Assembly (NCBI GenBank): GCA_002077045.2 | Contig: KZ111163.1 | Location: 309,880-373,879 of the forward strand | Direction of reading: 5' to 3' | From: Rachicladosporium sp. CCFEE 5018 | Lineage: Eukaryota > Ascomycota > Dothideomycetes > Cladosporiales > Cladosporiaceae | Length of the DNA stretch: 64,000 nucleotides | Shown here: positions 43,784 to 55,100 of the stretch, in pieces | How positions within the stretch are numbered: the stretch's first letter is position 1 | Layout: every line of letters begins with the position of its first letter | The notes under the pieces: generated by a model | What the model saw: only the letters and a program-made list of their open reading frames with translations | Database searches by the model: none | Told to the model about the DNA's origin: nothing | Made by a program: the position numbers and the translations under genes

Positions 43784-45888
43784 TCAAGCCTCCGCGTGAT
43801 GATCAGTGGTGCCATCTGTGTCAGTCTTGGCCAGCAGCGCGCTGTCGACTTCGACGTGACCCATGTTCTTCCGTGGGATAAAGAAAAGCTGGGCGATGCC
43901 GAGGACTGCTACACCAGCACAGCTGAACCAAGCTGCTGCGCTTCCACCTGCGCTATAGATGACCTGTTGACTTGTCAGTGGGTGGAAATTGAAGAAGGCG
44001 GTGACCAATGACTTACACCAACCAATGGCGGCGACACAGTCCGTGCCAAACAGCAGGCTGACATCGCCGCTCCGTTGACCTTGCCCAAGACTTGCGACGA
44101 GGGTGTGGCGTCCTTCAGCATGATCAATGCCACCGGATATACGATGATGCCGAAGAAGCTCTGCAGGACCAGCGCCAGGTATACAAACAACTGCGTGAAC
44201 GGCAGTGCTGAGAGGAAGGGCATGATCATGTAAGGTATAGGGAAAAGGACAACCATCCAGACCAGCGACTTCCAAATGCCGACCTTGTCGACGAAGAAGG
44301 GGAAGATAATGCCCTGGATGAATAACGAGATCACACCATTGATGGCCAGGTAGATGCCGACATCGTGGACGGTATAGCCAAGCCCGCCGATCATGTCCAG
44401 CTGGCCGAGTGGCGTGAGCGGCTTGTCGAGAAGATGTACTGGCAAGATCGAGATGAATGCCATGGAGTGGTAAGAGATGATCGTCAATGCCGCGATTAGC
44501 ATGACAACAGTGTAGTTGAATGCCTTGCCCTTGAAAGCTGCACCCTCCACACGACTGGTACCACGTCGCGAGACGACCGGCCTAGCCGGTCTGTTGGCTG
44601 CCGCTTCCCGACGGATGTTAGCCACCTCTGCAGGTTGCAGGCGAAGAGAGTGCATGGTTCCGAATGACGTTCTACGCAAATCGAACATCTGACCCATTGG
44701 TCCTGGCAAGCCTTCTTCGACGAACGATGGGCGTGGTGGCCTGGCAGAGTGAAGCTCGCTGGGACGCATCGATCTCCGTCGCATGGAGACGCTTGCTCTA
44801 GGTGCGCGGAGCATGGGTGTGTGCTCACTCATGATGCTTTGAGTGTCGATAGCGTCGTCGTCGCTTACGAGCTCGTTGGGATTTGTCTCTTCGAGAAAGA
44901 TGGCACCTTGTATGATGGCGAGTATAATGACCACCACTGCAACGATGTTCGGCATCAAGTAAGGGTACTTGCCGAATAGGCCGTCAGCTGGGAAGATCGA
45001 AGGATAGAACACGGTTGGCTGAGCAAGGAAGCCACCCATAGCAGAACCAATGATGCCTCCAAGTGTCCAGACGAATGGCTGTACAGCGTATGCTTTCGCT
45101 GTGAGAGCTGTCAGTGACCTGAACCTGCACTCGCATCTTTGTGAAGCAACTCACGCTCGTGTTCAGGCTTCTTGACCATCTCGGCGACCATGGTCTGCAT
45201 GACAGCCACGTTGCCGTTGAGTGCGCCACCAACGAATCGAGCTAGCAGCGCAACCCAGTAGCTCTTGGCCAGACCAAAGATTAGACTCGACACAGCGACA
45301 CCAGCGAGCCCGATAGGTACAATGGGTTTCCGGCCATATCGATCGCTCAGCATGCCCCAGAATGGACATGTTATAGCCTCAGCGACGGCATACCCGCTGA
45401 CTAGTAGGCCAGCGAAGAAGCTGGCGTCGTGTGCTGTGCCACGAAGGTCCTCTACCATGACATAGGCATATGCGAGGATGGAGTTGAACTATGAGCAAAT
45501 TGTCAGTATGTTGGTCTGCGCCGTGCTTGTTGCGGTACGTGAGCGTGAAGGTGTCCGAGACGTGTACGGCGATGACATTACTAGCTGCATCAAAGGCCAG
45601 AAGAGTCTATGGCATGTTCGTAGCCAATGCATGGTGCAGCGGGTAGTGTGGCGTTCTAGCGTAGCTGGAGCCATTGGGAGCTTGCGCAGAGGTCGACCAA
45701 CACGTGGCGGTGCAGGATATGTGCAACATTTTGTACATACCGCGATCGGCTCGGAAAAGCGACATATTGCTAGCGAAACAGTCAGTATACATGCAGTAGC
45801 TTCCTCTCAAGCGTCCGATTAACTCACCCAGCACCGTCAATTGCCATGTAGGAAATGCATCCGGATCGCGAGGTTTCTTTGGTCCCAT
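43784..45888 (-). CDS. MFS transporter (YCR023C / ZIFL1-like drug:H+ antiporter group)
   Basis: A membrane transporter of 561 aa in five exons on the minus strand: 45828-45888, 45741-45769, 45155-45488, 44017-45098 and 43784-43963. Intron 2 is 252 nt, long for this window; the others are 53-58 nt. The N-terminus MGPKKPRDPDAFPTWQLTVL and the AICRFSEPIA helix are typical of the group. Other marks are the DRYGRKP loop after helix 2, a cytosolic central loop with many Ser/Arg (MRRRSMRPSE), and VGVIYSAGGSAAAW made by the last splice. Exon 2 encodes under ten residues. It belongs to the fungal clade around yeast YCR023C; substrate unknown. Confidence 0.88.
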
Positions 45889-46893
45889 CTTGACCCAAAA
45901 CGCCACTCGTCGCACCTCTACTCCAGCGCTCGCACTTTGGTCAACACGCCACCTCAGGTGCTGTAGCGCAATTTCAGCACTCCAACTCAAGTCCTAAAAG
46001 ACCCTAGAGTATCAATGACAACAAGGAATCGAAGAATCCATCTTCAACACCTCAACACAAAGCTTCATCAGCAAGTCGGTGTAGAGCTGCAGCGATTCTT
46101 CCAAGGTTTCCATCTTTCTTTCTCCTCCACCTTGGCCGTTTCGGCCCGGTGCCAGCAACTGCGGTGCGGGCATGAAGTCGCACACGCCTTTCCTCATCGA
46201 ATTCTCATGATTCGTTGAGCTCTTGTTACATCGAGAGATCGGATCAAACGGGTGCTTGATCCGAGATTAGCGAGATGATGTGGATAGAAACCAACAGCCG
46301 GGATTGCTTTATGGGTGATGTGCATGGGCACTGTGAGACCGGGAATCGCGGCGATGTTGGTAGCCGGTTCGGATAGCGGTATGGGATGAGATTGGGAAGG
46401 CGATGCTGGGTTGTGTTGTCTTACAGATCAGATAATGTGCGCATCCGATATTCAGCGCATTGACGTCCATGAGCGTGTAACCGTTAGGTTTGGGGTTGTC
46501 AAGCCACAGTGACAACTCGACGACAGCTCTACAGGCGCCCACATGTTTTCTGACAAAGATGCTGGTCGCGAGAACAATTCGGCGTTTTTGGCTTGATATG
46601 GTATGTGAATCACGGGTATATCCGTCCTACTTCACCACAACAACATTGATCTTGTCGTACACATGATGCACGCTTCGCTTGGCAGCTACAAATGAAGTCG
46701 GACTCGTGACTGGGTGACCACCGCAAGTAGTCACTCGACACGGTCCTATCAAGATAGTCCATGCAAAGAGTTTCACAGCGATGGCGTAGGTCAACTCTCT
46801 TATAGCCAGATCGATAGCGTTCACGAAGAGTGAATACGAAGCCAACCGATCGATAACTCGCAAGAACATCTTCCTTCAAAAAAACACTTGGAA
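45889..46893. other. Divergent intergenic region
   Basis: About 1 kb. A minus frame at 46012-46197 ends in an amphipathic Leu-rich stretch (LEESLQLYTDLLMKLC) and could be a small gene or an exon, but I cannot build a supported model. Another minus frame at 46309-46542 is weaker. Confidence 0.4.
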
Positions 46894-47424
46894 ATGGCCA
46901 ACGACCAGGACATGCCGACAAAGACAAGGGAAACTGCGCCGGTCAATAACGTGGAAAACGAAGAAGATGACTACCTCTCCATGACCTTCGCCACTACTCC
47001 AGCTCCCAAAGAAACCTCCCTACAACGGACTGCACGTCTAAAGAAAGAATCCCTAGCCCGGGCCCAACTTCCCTCGAAGCAAGAAAAAGAAGCAGCCGCG
47101 ACCCTCGCCCGCGAAAAGGCCCTCGCCACATCTCTCCTCGACGATGCCCCAAAATCCAAAGCCGCCTCCATGATGGCGAAAATGGGTTTCACGCCCGGCT
47201 CAGCCTTAGGCGCAAAAGGCAATGAAGGCCGTCTCACGCCACTGGAAGTCAGTACTCGCGAAGGAAAGTCTGGGATCGGGCTTGAAGGGGAGCGGAAGCG
47301 GAAAGTGAGGGAGGAGTGGCAGAGGGAGGGGGAGAAGGTTAAGCGGGTTAAGGAGAGTGAGGGGGAGTGGAGGGAGCGAGTTGCGAGGGAAAGGGAGGAG
47401 AAGAGGGTTGATGAAAGTGATTGA
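46894..47424 (+). CDS. G-patch domain protein (GPATCH11-like), probably 3'-truncated
   Basis: A predicted nuclear RNA-processing factor. The start MANDQDMPTK leads into an acidic EEDDYLSM segment, typical of GPATCH11. The G-patch lies at about residues 90-130 (MMAKMGFTPGSALGAKGNEG ... GKSGIGLE), followed by a Lys/Arg/Glu helix. The frame stops after 176 codons, in the charged helix that normally continues into a longer C-terminal region. LINE-derived coding sequence begins within a few tens of bases downstream. I infer that the element's arrival or a linked deletion removed the normal 3' end. The alternative is a naturally short protein. Confidence 0.75.
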   Translation: MANDQDMPTKTRETAPVNNVENEEDDYLSMTFATTPAPKETSLQRTARLKKESLARAQLPSKQEKEAAATLAREKALATSLLDDAPKSKAASMMAKMGFTPGSALGAKGNEGRLTPLEVSTREGKSGIGLEGERKRKVREEWQREGEKVKRVKESEGEWRERVAREREEKRVDESD

Positions 47425-47427
47425 GGG

Positions 47428-49347
47428 GCTAGCTGAAGGAGACGAAGGGGCTAAGAGGCAGCAAAGGAATACTACGATACAATTCGGAAGCGGCAACAGG
47501 CGCACTGGAACGAATTCCTAGATGAGAATGCCAATATCTGGCAAGTTGCCAAGTACCTAGACACGGGAAATGGCAGTGGCTCAAGTCAGATACCATCCCT
47601 GCGCCGGCTAGACGGATCAACTACCCAAGACAAAGCAGAGCAGTCAGACGAACTCCTCGCTACCTTCTTCCCGCCCCTGCCGCCAGCTTTTGAAGATGAG
47701 GGACCACGACCTCAAAGAGAGCCGGAAGCCATGCCTCGGCTGCAGATGGAAGAGGTAGAGAGGTGCGTGTTTGCTGTCAAACCGTGGAAGGCAGCAGGGG
47801 ACGACGGCTTGCCGGCTATGGTATGGAGACAAATATGGCCGGTAGTAAAAGAGAGGGTTCTCCACCTCTTTCAGACGTCAATCGAGACTGGCCAGCTACC
47901 AGAGCAATGGAAGATTGCGAAGACCATTCCATTGAAGAAGCCTGGTAAAGCCGACTACACAATAGCCAAGGCCTGGAGACCAATCTCCCTTCCTTGCACC
48001 CTGGGGAAAATCCTAGAAGCAACCATTGCTGAGAGACTCTCATATGCAGCCGAGACCTAAGGGCTCCTGCCAACAAACCACTTCGGAGCACGGAAGAAGC
48101 GGTCGGCAGAACAGGCGCTCGTTCTCCTCCAGGAACACATCTACCAGGCATGGCGAAGCAAGAAGGTCCTTAGCATGGTTAGTTTTTATGTTAAGGGAGC
48201 GTATAACGGAGTTTGTAAGGAGAGGCTTACCGAGAGGCTCCGGTCCAGAGGCATCCCTACAAAGCTGGTTAGCTGGATCAAGGCGTTCTGTACAAATCGC
48301 TCTGCGACAGTAACAGTAAACGGCCAAGGATCTGTAAGGATCGCCTTGCAGTAGGCAGGCCTACTACAAGGTTCACCATTATCGCCAATTCGGTTCCTTT
48401 TCTTCAATGCGGATCTGGTGCAGCGGCAGATTGATAAGAATGGAGGAGCGATTGCATTTGTGGACGATTACACTGCATGGGTCACAGGAACGTCAGCAAC
48501 TTCCAACCGGCTAGGTATTCAAGATATTGTGGATGAGGCAATAAGCTGGGAGAGGCGAAGTGGAGCTACCTTTGAGGAAGACAAGACCGCCTTTATCCAC
48601 TTCACGCGAAGCCCGGCCCGCATTGACAACACGCCAATTACAGTCAAGGGAAAGCAAATGGAACCCGTTGATAGCACCAAGGTCCTAGGTGTAGTGATGG
48701 ACTCGGCACTCCGGTATAAGCAGCACGTAGCAAGCGCGGCAACAAGAGGCCTGAAAGCAGCTATGGCGCCAGAACGACTCCGCGGCCTCTCACCAAGAAT
48801 AGCTCGAAGACTGTCTGAGGCTACAGTCACGCCAACTGTTGACTACATATCAAGCGTGTGGATGCATACGTGCAACACAGCCAAGGCAGCTTTCAACCGG
48901 GTTCAGAGGATTGGAGCCCAGGCCATAACAGGCTGCTTCCGCACTTTGAGCACGGTTATAGCAGAGGCAGAGGCAAGTGTCCGAACGGTCCAAGAGCGAC
49001 ATAGCACAAGGACTGCCAAGCTTTCGATCAATATACGCACACTGCCGCAGTCTAACCCGTTGACAAGACTGAATGTGAAGAGAAAGGTGAAGAGGTTTGT
49101 GTCACCCCTACAGAGGATTGGAACTCTGTACCACAACGCAGCAATAGACAGACTAGAAGACATTGGACCCTATGCTCTAGCACCCTGGAAGCCATGACCC
49201 AAAGCTAGCATTGAACCAGATGCAGCTAAGGCATTAGGCATGGCCGCGGTGACAACAGGCATCCGCGCAAGAAACGAGATTGTAGGAACAGGAGTTACCA
49301 TCCAGGACACAGAGGCAATCCTCTACAATGGCGAGGCCAGGTCATTC
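47428..49347 (+). mobile_element. Decayed non-LTR retrotransposon (LINE, Tad1-like), 5'-truncated
   Basis: One frame (+, frame 1) reads through a LINE polyprotein from the region before the reverse transcriptase to the start of RNase H. Visible RT features are KPWKAAGDDGLPAMVW, WKIAKTIPLKKPGK, WRPISL, the A block as YVKGAYNGV (normally starting with Asp), GLLQGSPLSPIRF and the catalytic FVDDYTAW. Three in-frame stops break it: TAA 48058, TAG 48352 and TGA 49195. The first two look like CAA/CAG to TAA/TAG changes, as expected from repeat-induced C-to-T mutation. The endonuclease and ORF1 are missing. The 3' end enters an assembly gap at the RNase H start (ILYNGEARS). No target-site duplication can be seen because of the gap. 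Confidence 0.9.
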
Positions 49348-49447
49348 NNNNNNNNNNNNNNNNNNNNNNNNNNNNNNNNNNNNNNNNNNNNNNNNNNNNN
49401 NNNNNNNNNNNNNNNNNNNNNNNNNNNNNNNNNNNNNNNNNNNNNNN
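49348..49447. other. Assembly gap (100 N) at the LINE / WSS1-like junction
   Basis: Exactly 100 N. The true length is unknown; it hides the LINE 3' end and the 3' end of the protease gene. Confidence 0.98.
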
Positions 49448-50004
49448 AGCCGTCGCATCTCATGCAGCGGTGGCGCGCGATAGCCTGTGCCTCCGACCTT
49501 CCGGCCAGCACCGAGGAAGCCTTCGCCAGTGTAGCCTTTGCGGACGAGCGTCTCATGCTCGTCTCGTAGCTCGTCCCACAGTCGGTGGAAATTGCTATCG
49601 TGTTCACCCCAGATGATATGCGAAAGTTCATGCAACATTGTGTCGACAACCTGCTCGAGCGGCAGGAACAGGTCCGGGTTGTTGTGATAACGCAGTCGGA
49701 TGCAGATCTTATAGCCCTTGTTCACGTTCAGCCCGAGCAAATTCTGCTCGGCGGGCAAGAATTCAGCGAGAATCTGTACGCGCCAGCCGCGCTTCGACAT
49801 GATCGGCTTCACTGTCGATGCAATCTTCCGGAGCATGGTGAGAGCTGCATCACCACGCTCTAGGCCGGACAGATGCTCGTATGTGTCGAACAGAGGCTCA
49901 TGCTCCTTGAGGGATGTGGCGAAACTGCGTTGGACGCCATTGGGGCCGCCATCACGCGCGGTGCGATTACGACCAGTGTATTGAGGGCCGCCGTAGTCTG
50001 CCAT
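49448..50004 (-). CDS. WSS1: WSS1-like DNA-protein crosslink metalloprotease (3' end lost in gap)
   Basis: A zinc protease of the WLM family that removes proteins crosslinked to DNA and SUMO-tagged targets. The start MADYGGPQYTGR is preferred over an ATG three codons upstream. The visible about 185 residues contain the whole catalytic core: LKxxEPLFDTYEHL near the start, IMSKRGWRV, NLLGLNVNKGYKICIRLR, and the zinc site HELSHIIWGEHDSNFH (HExxHxxGxxH type with three His). GYTGEGFLG follows. The frame then runs into the N gap. The normal C-terminal tail (SUMO- and Cdc48-binding motifs) is not visible. Whether it is truly truncated by the LINE or merely hidden cannot be told here. Confidence 0.9.
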
Positions 50005-50582
50005 CGTCTCCAATGGTCTATCGCTTTAGCACAGAGCAGGATTTGGCCGGGTAGGCCTTGTTCCGGTATCTCAGATAGTCAGTCTAAGGTGCTTAAGGTG
50101 CGGCTTGCACAGCTCGCCTTGCGATAGTCGTATTGAAGTGCTAAAGGTTTTCTCCGACTGAAGTAGGGAAGTCCAGTCGCGCAAACATGGGATGATTGTA
50201 ATGTGAAGTCGTGAAGCCGTGGCAAAGAAACAGAAAGAGCGAACCAACGTAAGCCGCAGTTGCCTCAACTGAGGAACCACACATACCTCACCTCATCCCG
50301 TGAGGAGGACTATACACTGCTGATCATCGCGGAGGATGTGTCGAGATAGGCTCTCCAGCCGCTCATATGTCTCATGTGTGCGTCTAGTGCGGGAAGATGG
50401 GCAGTGCAAACAGAGGATGGAGATGAGATAGACGCTTGGACCATGTTGGTGGCTTGTTGAAGATGTGAGGAAATGTGTGTATGTCTAGGCTCGATTGTAT
50501 CATGCGCATCCTAAATACTTCACGCGCAGCCATAGCGCTCGCTGAACCTCCATCATCCCGACAGGACTCATCACCACGTCCC
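50005..50582. other. Intergenic region
   Basis: Promoter side of the WSS1-like gene and 3' flank of the mitochondrial RRF gene, both minus strand. No gene recognised. Confidence 0.5.
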
Positions 50583-51532
50583 TTACCCACTATCCAACAC
50601 CTTCCTCGCCCCATCCACAACCCTCTTCACCTCGGCTGCTCCCTTCTCCACAACCTTCTCCATCAACCCCCCCGCCTTCTTCAGATCATCCGGCCTCACG
50701 CTCTTCGCTAGCTGTAACGCCCTCAGCTTCTTCTGCTGCTTTCCCCTCGCATCCCTGACAGCCGTGGACGCTTTCTCCCCAGCTTTCGTAGCTTCCGCTA
50801 GAGTTGCGCGACGGGAGTCAGCGGTGGGCGGCGGGATGCTGAGGAGGAGCAGAAGGGGGTTGGAGCCGGTGGGATCGGGTTGCGGGGTGAGGGAGAGGGT
50901 GGAGCTGGATATTGCGGTGGAGACGGGTTTGAGGTGCTAGATTGAACATTAGTCGGCTAGATCATGCCGTGCTCATTGCAAGAGCGACTCACATCGCTCT
51001 CCCCAACTATGACCTGCACAGTCCTTCCCTTGGGTATGACTTGCGCCACATCACTCAGCTTCACCGTCTGATTACTACCCCTCTGTGGTTGGACCCGCAG
51101 ATTCTCGACGACCTCGGGGTTGAAGCGGCCGCCAGCTCGGAGCTTCGAGAGATCGGTCTTCAGTCTTTCGATCGACGACGCAATGTCTGCTTCCAGGGTA
51201 GTGAAGTCGTAGGGGTCCTCTTCAGCCGATACTGAGTTCTTTGGGTTGGCCGGCTTCGCTTCTTGCGATGGCTTCCCGCCGCTCTTCTTCTGCCATTGCG
51301 CAGACGTCGAGAATGAGCGTTGGAAAACCGCACGACCGTATGCTGAGGTGCTACTGAACCGCAATGATCGGCTATCTAGGTGTTGCTGTCGCGTAGTCCA
51401 TTGTGTTGTTGCGTAGCCCCGGGTAAGGCGTAACAAGTCGAAGTCAGGGCATCGTGATCTGAAAGAGTTGCGCAGTGCTGTCAATAAATCGTCCGCGACA
51501 TGTGGACGACCCAGTGAGCTCAAGAGTCGCAT
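50583..51532 (-). CDS. RRF1: Mitochondrial ribosome recycling factor
   Basis: Releases mitochondrial ribosomes from mRNA after termination. Exons on the minus strand are 50993-51532 and 50583-50936; the 56-nt intron has a GTGAGT donor and a CCGACTAATG branch. The product is 297 aa. The first about 85 residues are Arg/Ser-rich (RSFRSRCPDF, FSTSAQW), a matrix presequence. The RRF core follows: helix IERLKTDLSKLRAGGRFNPEVVENLRV, the beta domain VKLSDVAQVIPKGRTVQVIV, then after the splice a variable part and the closing helices (RGKQQKKLRALQLAK, RPDDLKKAGGLMEKVVEKG, VKRVVDGARKVL). The start at MRLLSSLGRP is the first ATG in frame. It is head-to-head with CPA2. Confidence 0.93.
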
Positions 51533-52139
51533 TGTTGAAAGAGCAGCATCTTGTCCCACAATTCCGTCAAGCTAGCTTCACGTCCGACGCGGGAGTGGAC
51601 TTGGCCGGCATCCGGTAGGGCTACAAACCATTGGTTTCGTCGTTCATGCCGTTGTCATGTTCGACGGTCGTCCCTGCTCAATTGGTGCCCAGACTGGCTG
51701 TGTGAATCGATAGACAATGGGAATCTCGTCGAAGGTCTCCTGATGTGTAGTGTGAATCAACGCTCTTCAGCCAAAGGCCGTTGGTGACCTCCGCAATCGG
51801 CGGCATTGGAAGCTCTGCCACGCAGCACAGCTGCAGCTTGCAACAATTTTTTTCTGACCATCACATGCGTGCGCACGCGTCTTGCCGGTGATATGGCGAA
51901 ATGAAATAGTACATAGCAAATCTTCTCGACTTACTCTCTCACCAACTTGTCTTGCCTATCTTCTTCGTCGCGTATACCCATTTGTCGCGTACCTTTTCCT
52001 TATCGCGAAGCTTGGGCCTCGCTGGTCAAAAGATTGTCGCTGAAGAGCGGTGACTCAATCGCCTGAGACAGTTACACTTAGAAGTGCTGAGCACTACGAC
52101 GAGGACAAGTCTGTAGGGGAGTGGTGTGTCACTTTCATC
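51533..52139. promoter_or_regulatory. Shared divergent promoter, mitochondrial RRF / CPA2
   Basis: 607 bp between divergent start codons. The CPA2 frame is open back to 52050, but the first in-frame ATG is at 52140. No uORF of the arginine attenuator type is evident; in fungi that control is on the small subunit gene. Confidence 0.45.
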
Positions 52140-55100
52140 ATGGCGCTCAGCAGTCGTCTAGCTCGTCAACTGCAGCATGAGCTATCGCAGCCGCTTCGCC
52201 AGACGCTCCCTCGTATAGCTCGACGAACGTTTGTCTCGCAACCACTGCGCCAGGGCAAGGCAGCTCAGCGTATGCCTCGAAATGTCCGACCTTTCAGCAA
52301 GTCGACGAGGCAGCTCGCCAGCCAAGCAGCCGTCGCGCCAAACGCCAAAGCCTACCTCGAATCAGGAGCCATAGCTGGCGCACAGAACCTCGTGGACGTC
52401 AAGAAGGTCCTAGTCATAGGCTCAGGCGGGCTGTCAATTGGCCAAGCAGGCGAGTTCGACTACTCTGGCTCGCAAGCCCTGAAAGCTCTCAAGGAAGCCG
52501 GCGTGCAATCAGTCCTGATCAACCCCAATATCGCTACTATTCAGACCGCCCACGTGCTCGCAGATGAGGTCTACTACCTGCCAGTCACGCCCGAGTATGT
52601 CACCTATGTCATCGAGAAGGAACGACCGGATGGCATCTTCCTGTCCTTTGGGGGACAGACCGCCCTGAACTTGGGTGTGAAGATGGACAAGATGGGTATC
52701 TTCGAGCGGTATGGGGTGAAAGTGCTGGGGACGAGTGTGCGGACGCTTGAGGTCAGCGAGGATCGAGACCTGTTCGCGAAGGCGCTGAAGGAGATCAACA
52801 TCCCGATTGCTGAGAGCATTGCGGTGAACACGATCGATGAGGCGCTGCAGGCTGCTGAGACAGTGGGATACCCGATTATCGTGCGAGCTGCGTACGCGCT
52901 GGGTGGACTGGGAAGTGGATTTGCGGACAATGCCGAAGAGCTCAGAAACTTGGCCGCGCGATCCTTGACTCTCTCACCGCAGATTCTCGTGGAGAAGTCA
53001 CTCAAGGGCTGGAAAGAGGCTGAATATGAAGTGGTACGCGACGCAGCAGACAACTGCATCACCGTCTGCAACATGGAGAACTTTGACCCTCTCGGCGTTC
53101 ACACGGGCGACAGCATCGTCGTTTCTCCCTCGCAAACCTTCTCAGACGAAGAGTACCACATGCTCCGCACAGCAGCTATCAAGATCGTTCGCCACCTCGG
53201 CGTCGTTGGCGAATGCAACGTGCAATACGCCCTTCAACCTGACGGCCTCGACTACCGCGTAATCGAAGTCAACGCCCGTCTGTCCCGCTCCTCAGCTCTA
53301 GCTTCGAAAGCAACCGGCTACCCCCTCGCCTACACAGCCGCGAAGATCGGGCTCGGCCACACCTTGCCTGAGCTTCCGAACGCCGTCACCCGGACTACGA
53401 CTGCAAACTTCGAGCCCTCCCTGGACTACATCGTCACCAAGATCCCGCGGTGGGATCTCGCCAAATTCCAAAACGTGAACCGCAGTATCGGCTCCTCCAT
53501 GAAATCCATCGGTGAAGTCATGGCCATCGGCCGCACCTTCGAGGAGTCCTTCCAGAAAGCCATCCGACAAGTCGATCCCAAATTTCACGGCCTACAAGGA
53601 GACCACTTCGACGACCTAGACGACGTGCTCAAGAACCCCACGGATCGTCGCTGGCTCGCTGTCGGGCAGGCAATGCTACACGAAGGCTACTCCGTCGATC
53701 GCGTGCACGAGCTCAGCAAAATCGACAAATGGTTCCTGTACAAGATTCAGAATATCGTAGATTGCACGCACGAGCTCGAAGATATCGGCAGCTTGTATGG
53801 CGTCAAGAAAGAGCTCATGCACACCGCCAAAAAGCTCGGTTTCTCTGATCGACAGATCGCCAAGGCTGTGAACAGCACCGAAGACGACGTCCGCGCGCGG
53901 CGAAAGAACTTCGGCATCAAGCCTTGGGTTAAGAAGATCGATACGCTTGCGGCGGAGTTTCCGGCGGATACGAATTATCTTTACACCACTTATAACGCCA
54001 GCACCCACGATGTGAAATTTGATGATCATGGGATTGTTGTTCTGGGATCTGGGGTGTATCGGATTGGAAGCAGTGTAGAGTTTGATTGGTGTGCTGTTAA
54101 TGCTACGTTGAGCTTGAAGGAACTGGGCAAGAGGACTGTGATGATTAATGTAAGTCTCCCTTTACACCCCGTTGCAGCAGATCGGTCTTTCGGTGGATCG
54201 CAGGAGGCGCCTGCGGTGCTTTCACGAGCATCGGTGCAGTGATTGCGACATGACCCTCTCTTCTGAGAGATGTCGACGAGCTGTGTCGATGTATGTGTTA
54301 CTCCGTGGATGCAGTCACGGTGATTTGCTGTTGCGGTGCGCATGAGAGACCCGTTGCCGTCATTGAGCAAACTACCGAGAGACGGCCGACGAGACGATAA
54401 TTCCGTGTAAGAACGTGTAGCTAACTTCCTCCCCGTACAACCCTGAGACGTATAGTACAGATTTCGACGTCGCCGACCGTCTTTACTTCGAAGAGCTCAG
54501 CTACGAGCGAGTGATGGACATCTACGAACTCGAGTCCGCTTCCGGCGTCGTCGTGTCTGTAGGCGGCCAGCTGCCTCAGAACATCGCCCTCCGCCTGCAG
54601 GAGACTGGCAAAGCTCGTGTTCTCGGCACCGATCCCAAAGATATCGACAAAGCCGAGGATCGACAGCAGTTCTCGCAAATTCTCGACTCGATAGGCGTGG
54701 ACCAGCCAGCCTGGAAGGAACTCACTTCCCTCTCGGCCGCAAAGGAGTTTGCTGACAGCGTTGGCTACCCTGTTCTTGTCCGCCCGTCATATGTTCTTTC
54801 CGGCGCCGCGATGACGGTAATCTGGAGCGAAGACCAACTCGCCGAGAAGCTTACAGCCGCCTCAAATGTCTCCCCTGACCACCCCGTAGTCATCACCCAG
54901 TTCATCCAAGGCGCCCTCGAAATCGACGTTGACGCCGTGGCCCACAATGGAAACCTGCTCGTCCACGCCGTAAGCGAGCACGTCGAGAACGCAGGCGTGC
55001 ACTCCGGTGACGCCTCCCTGGTTCTTCCACCCGCTAAGCTTCCAAAAGACACAATCGAGCGCGTCAAAGTCATCGCCGAGAAAGTCGCGAAAGCCTGGTC

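Noticed and set aside
46012..46197. 61-codon minus frame with a Leu-rich amphipathic end
   Set aside because: It could be a small gene, but there is no recognisable family or splice support; left as intergenic.
46309..46542. 77-codon minus frame
   Set aside because: No family motif, and no splice model joins it to the 46012 frame in phase.
50384..50620. 78-codon minus frame and its + counterpart
   Set aside because: It overlaps the 3' end of the mitochondrial RRF exon and has low-complexity composition.
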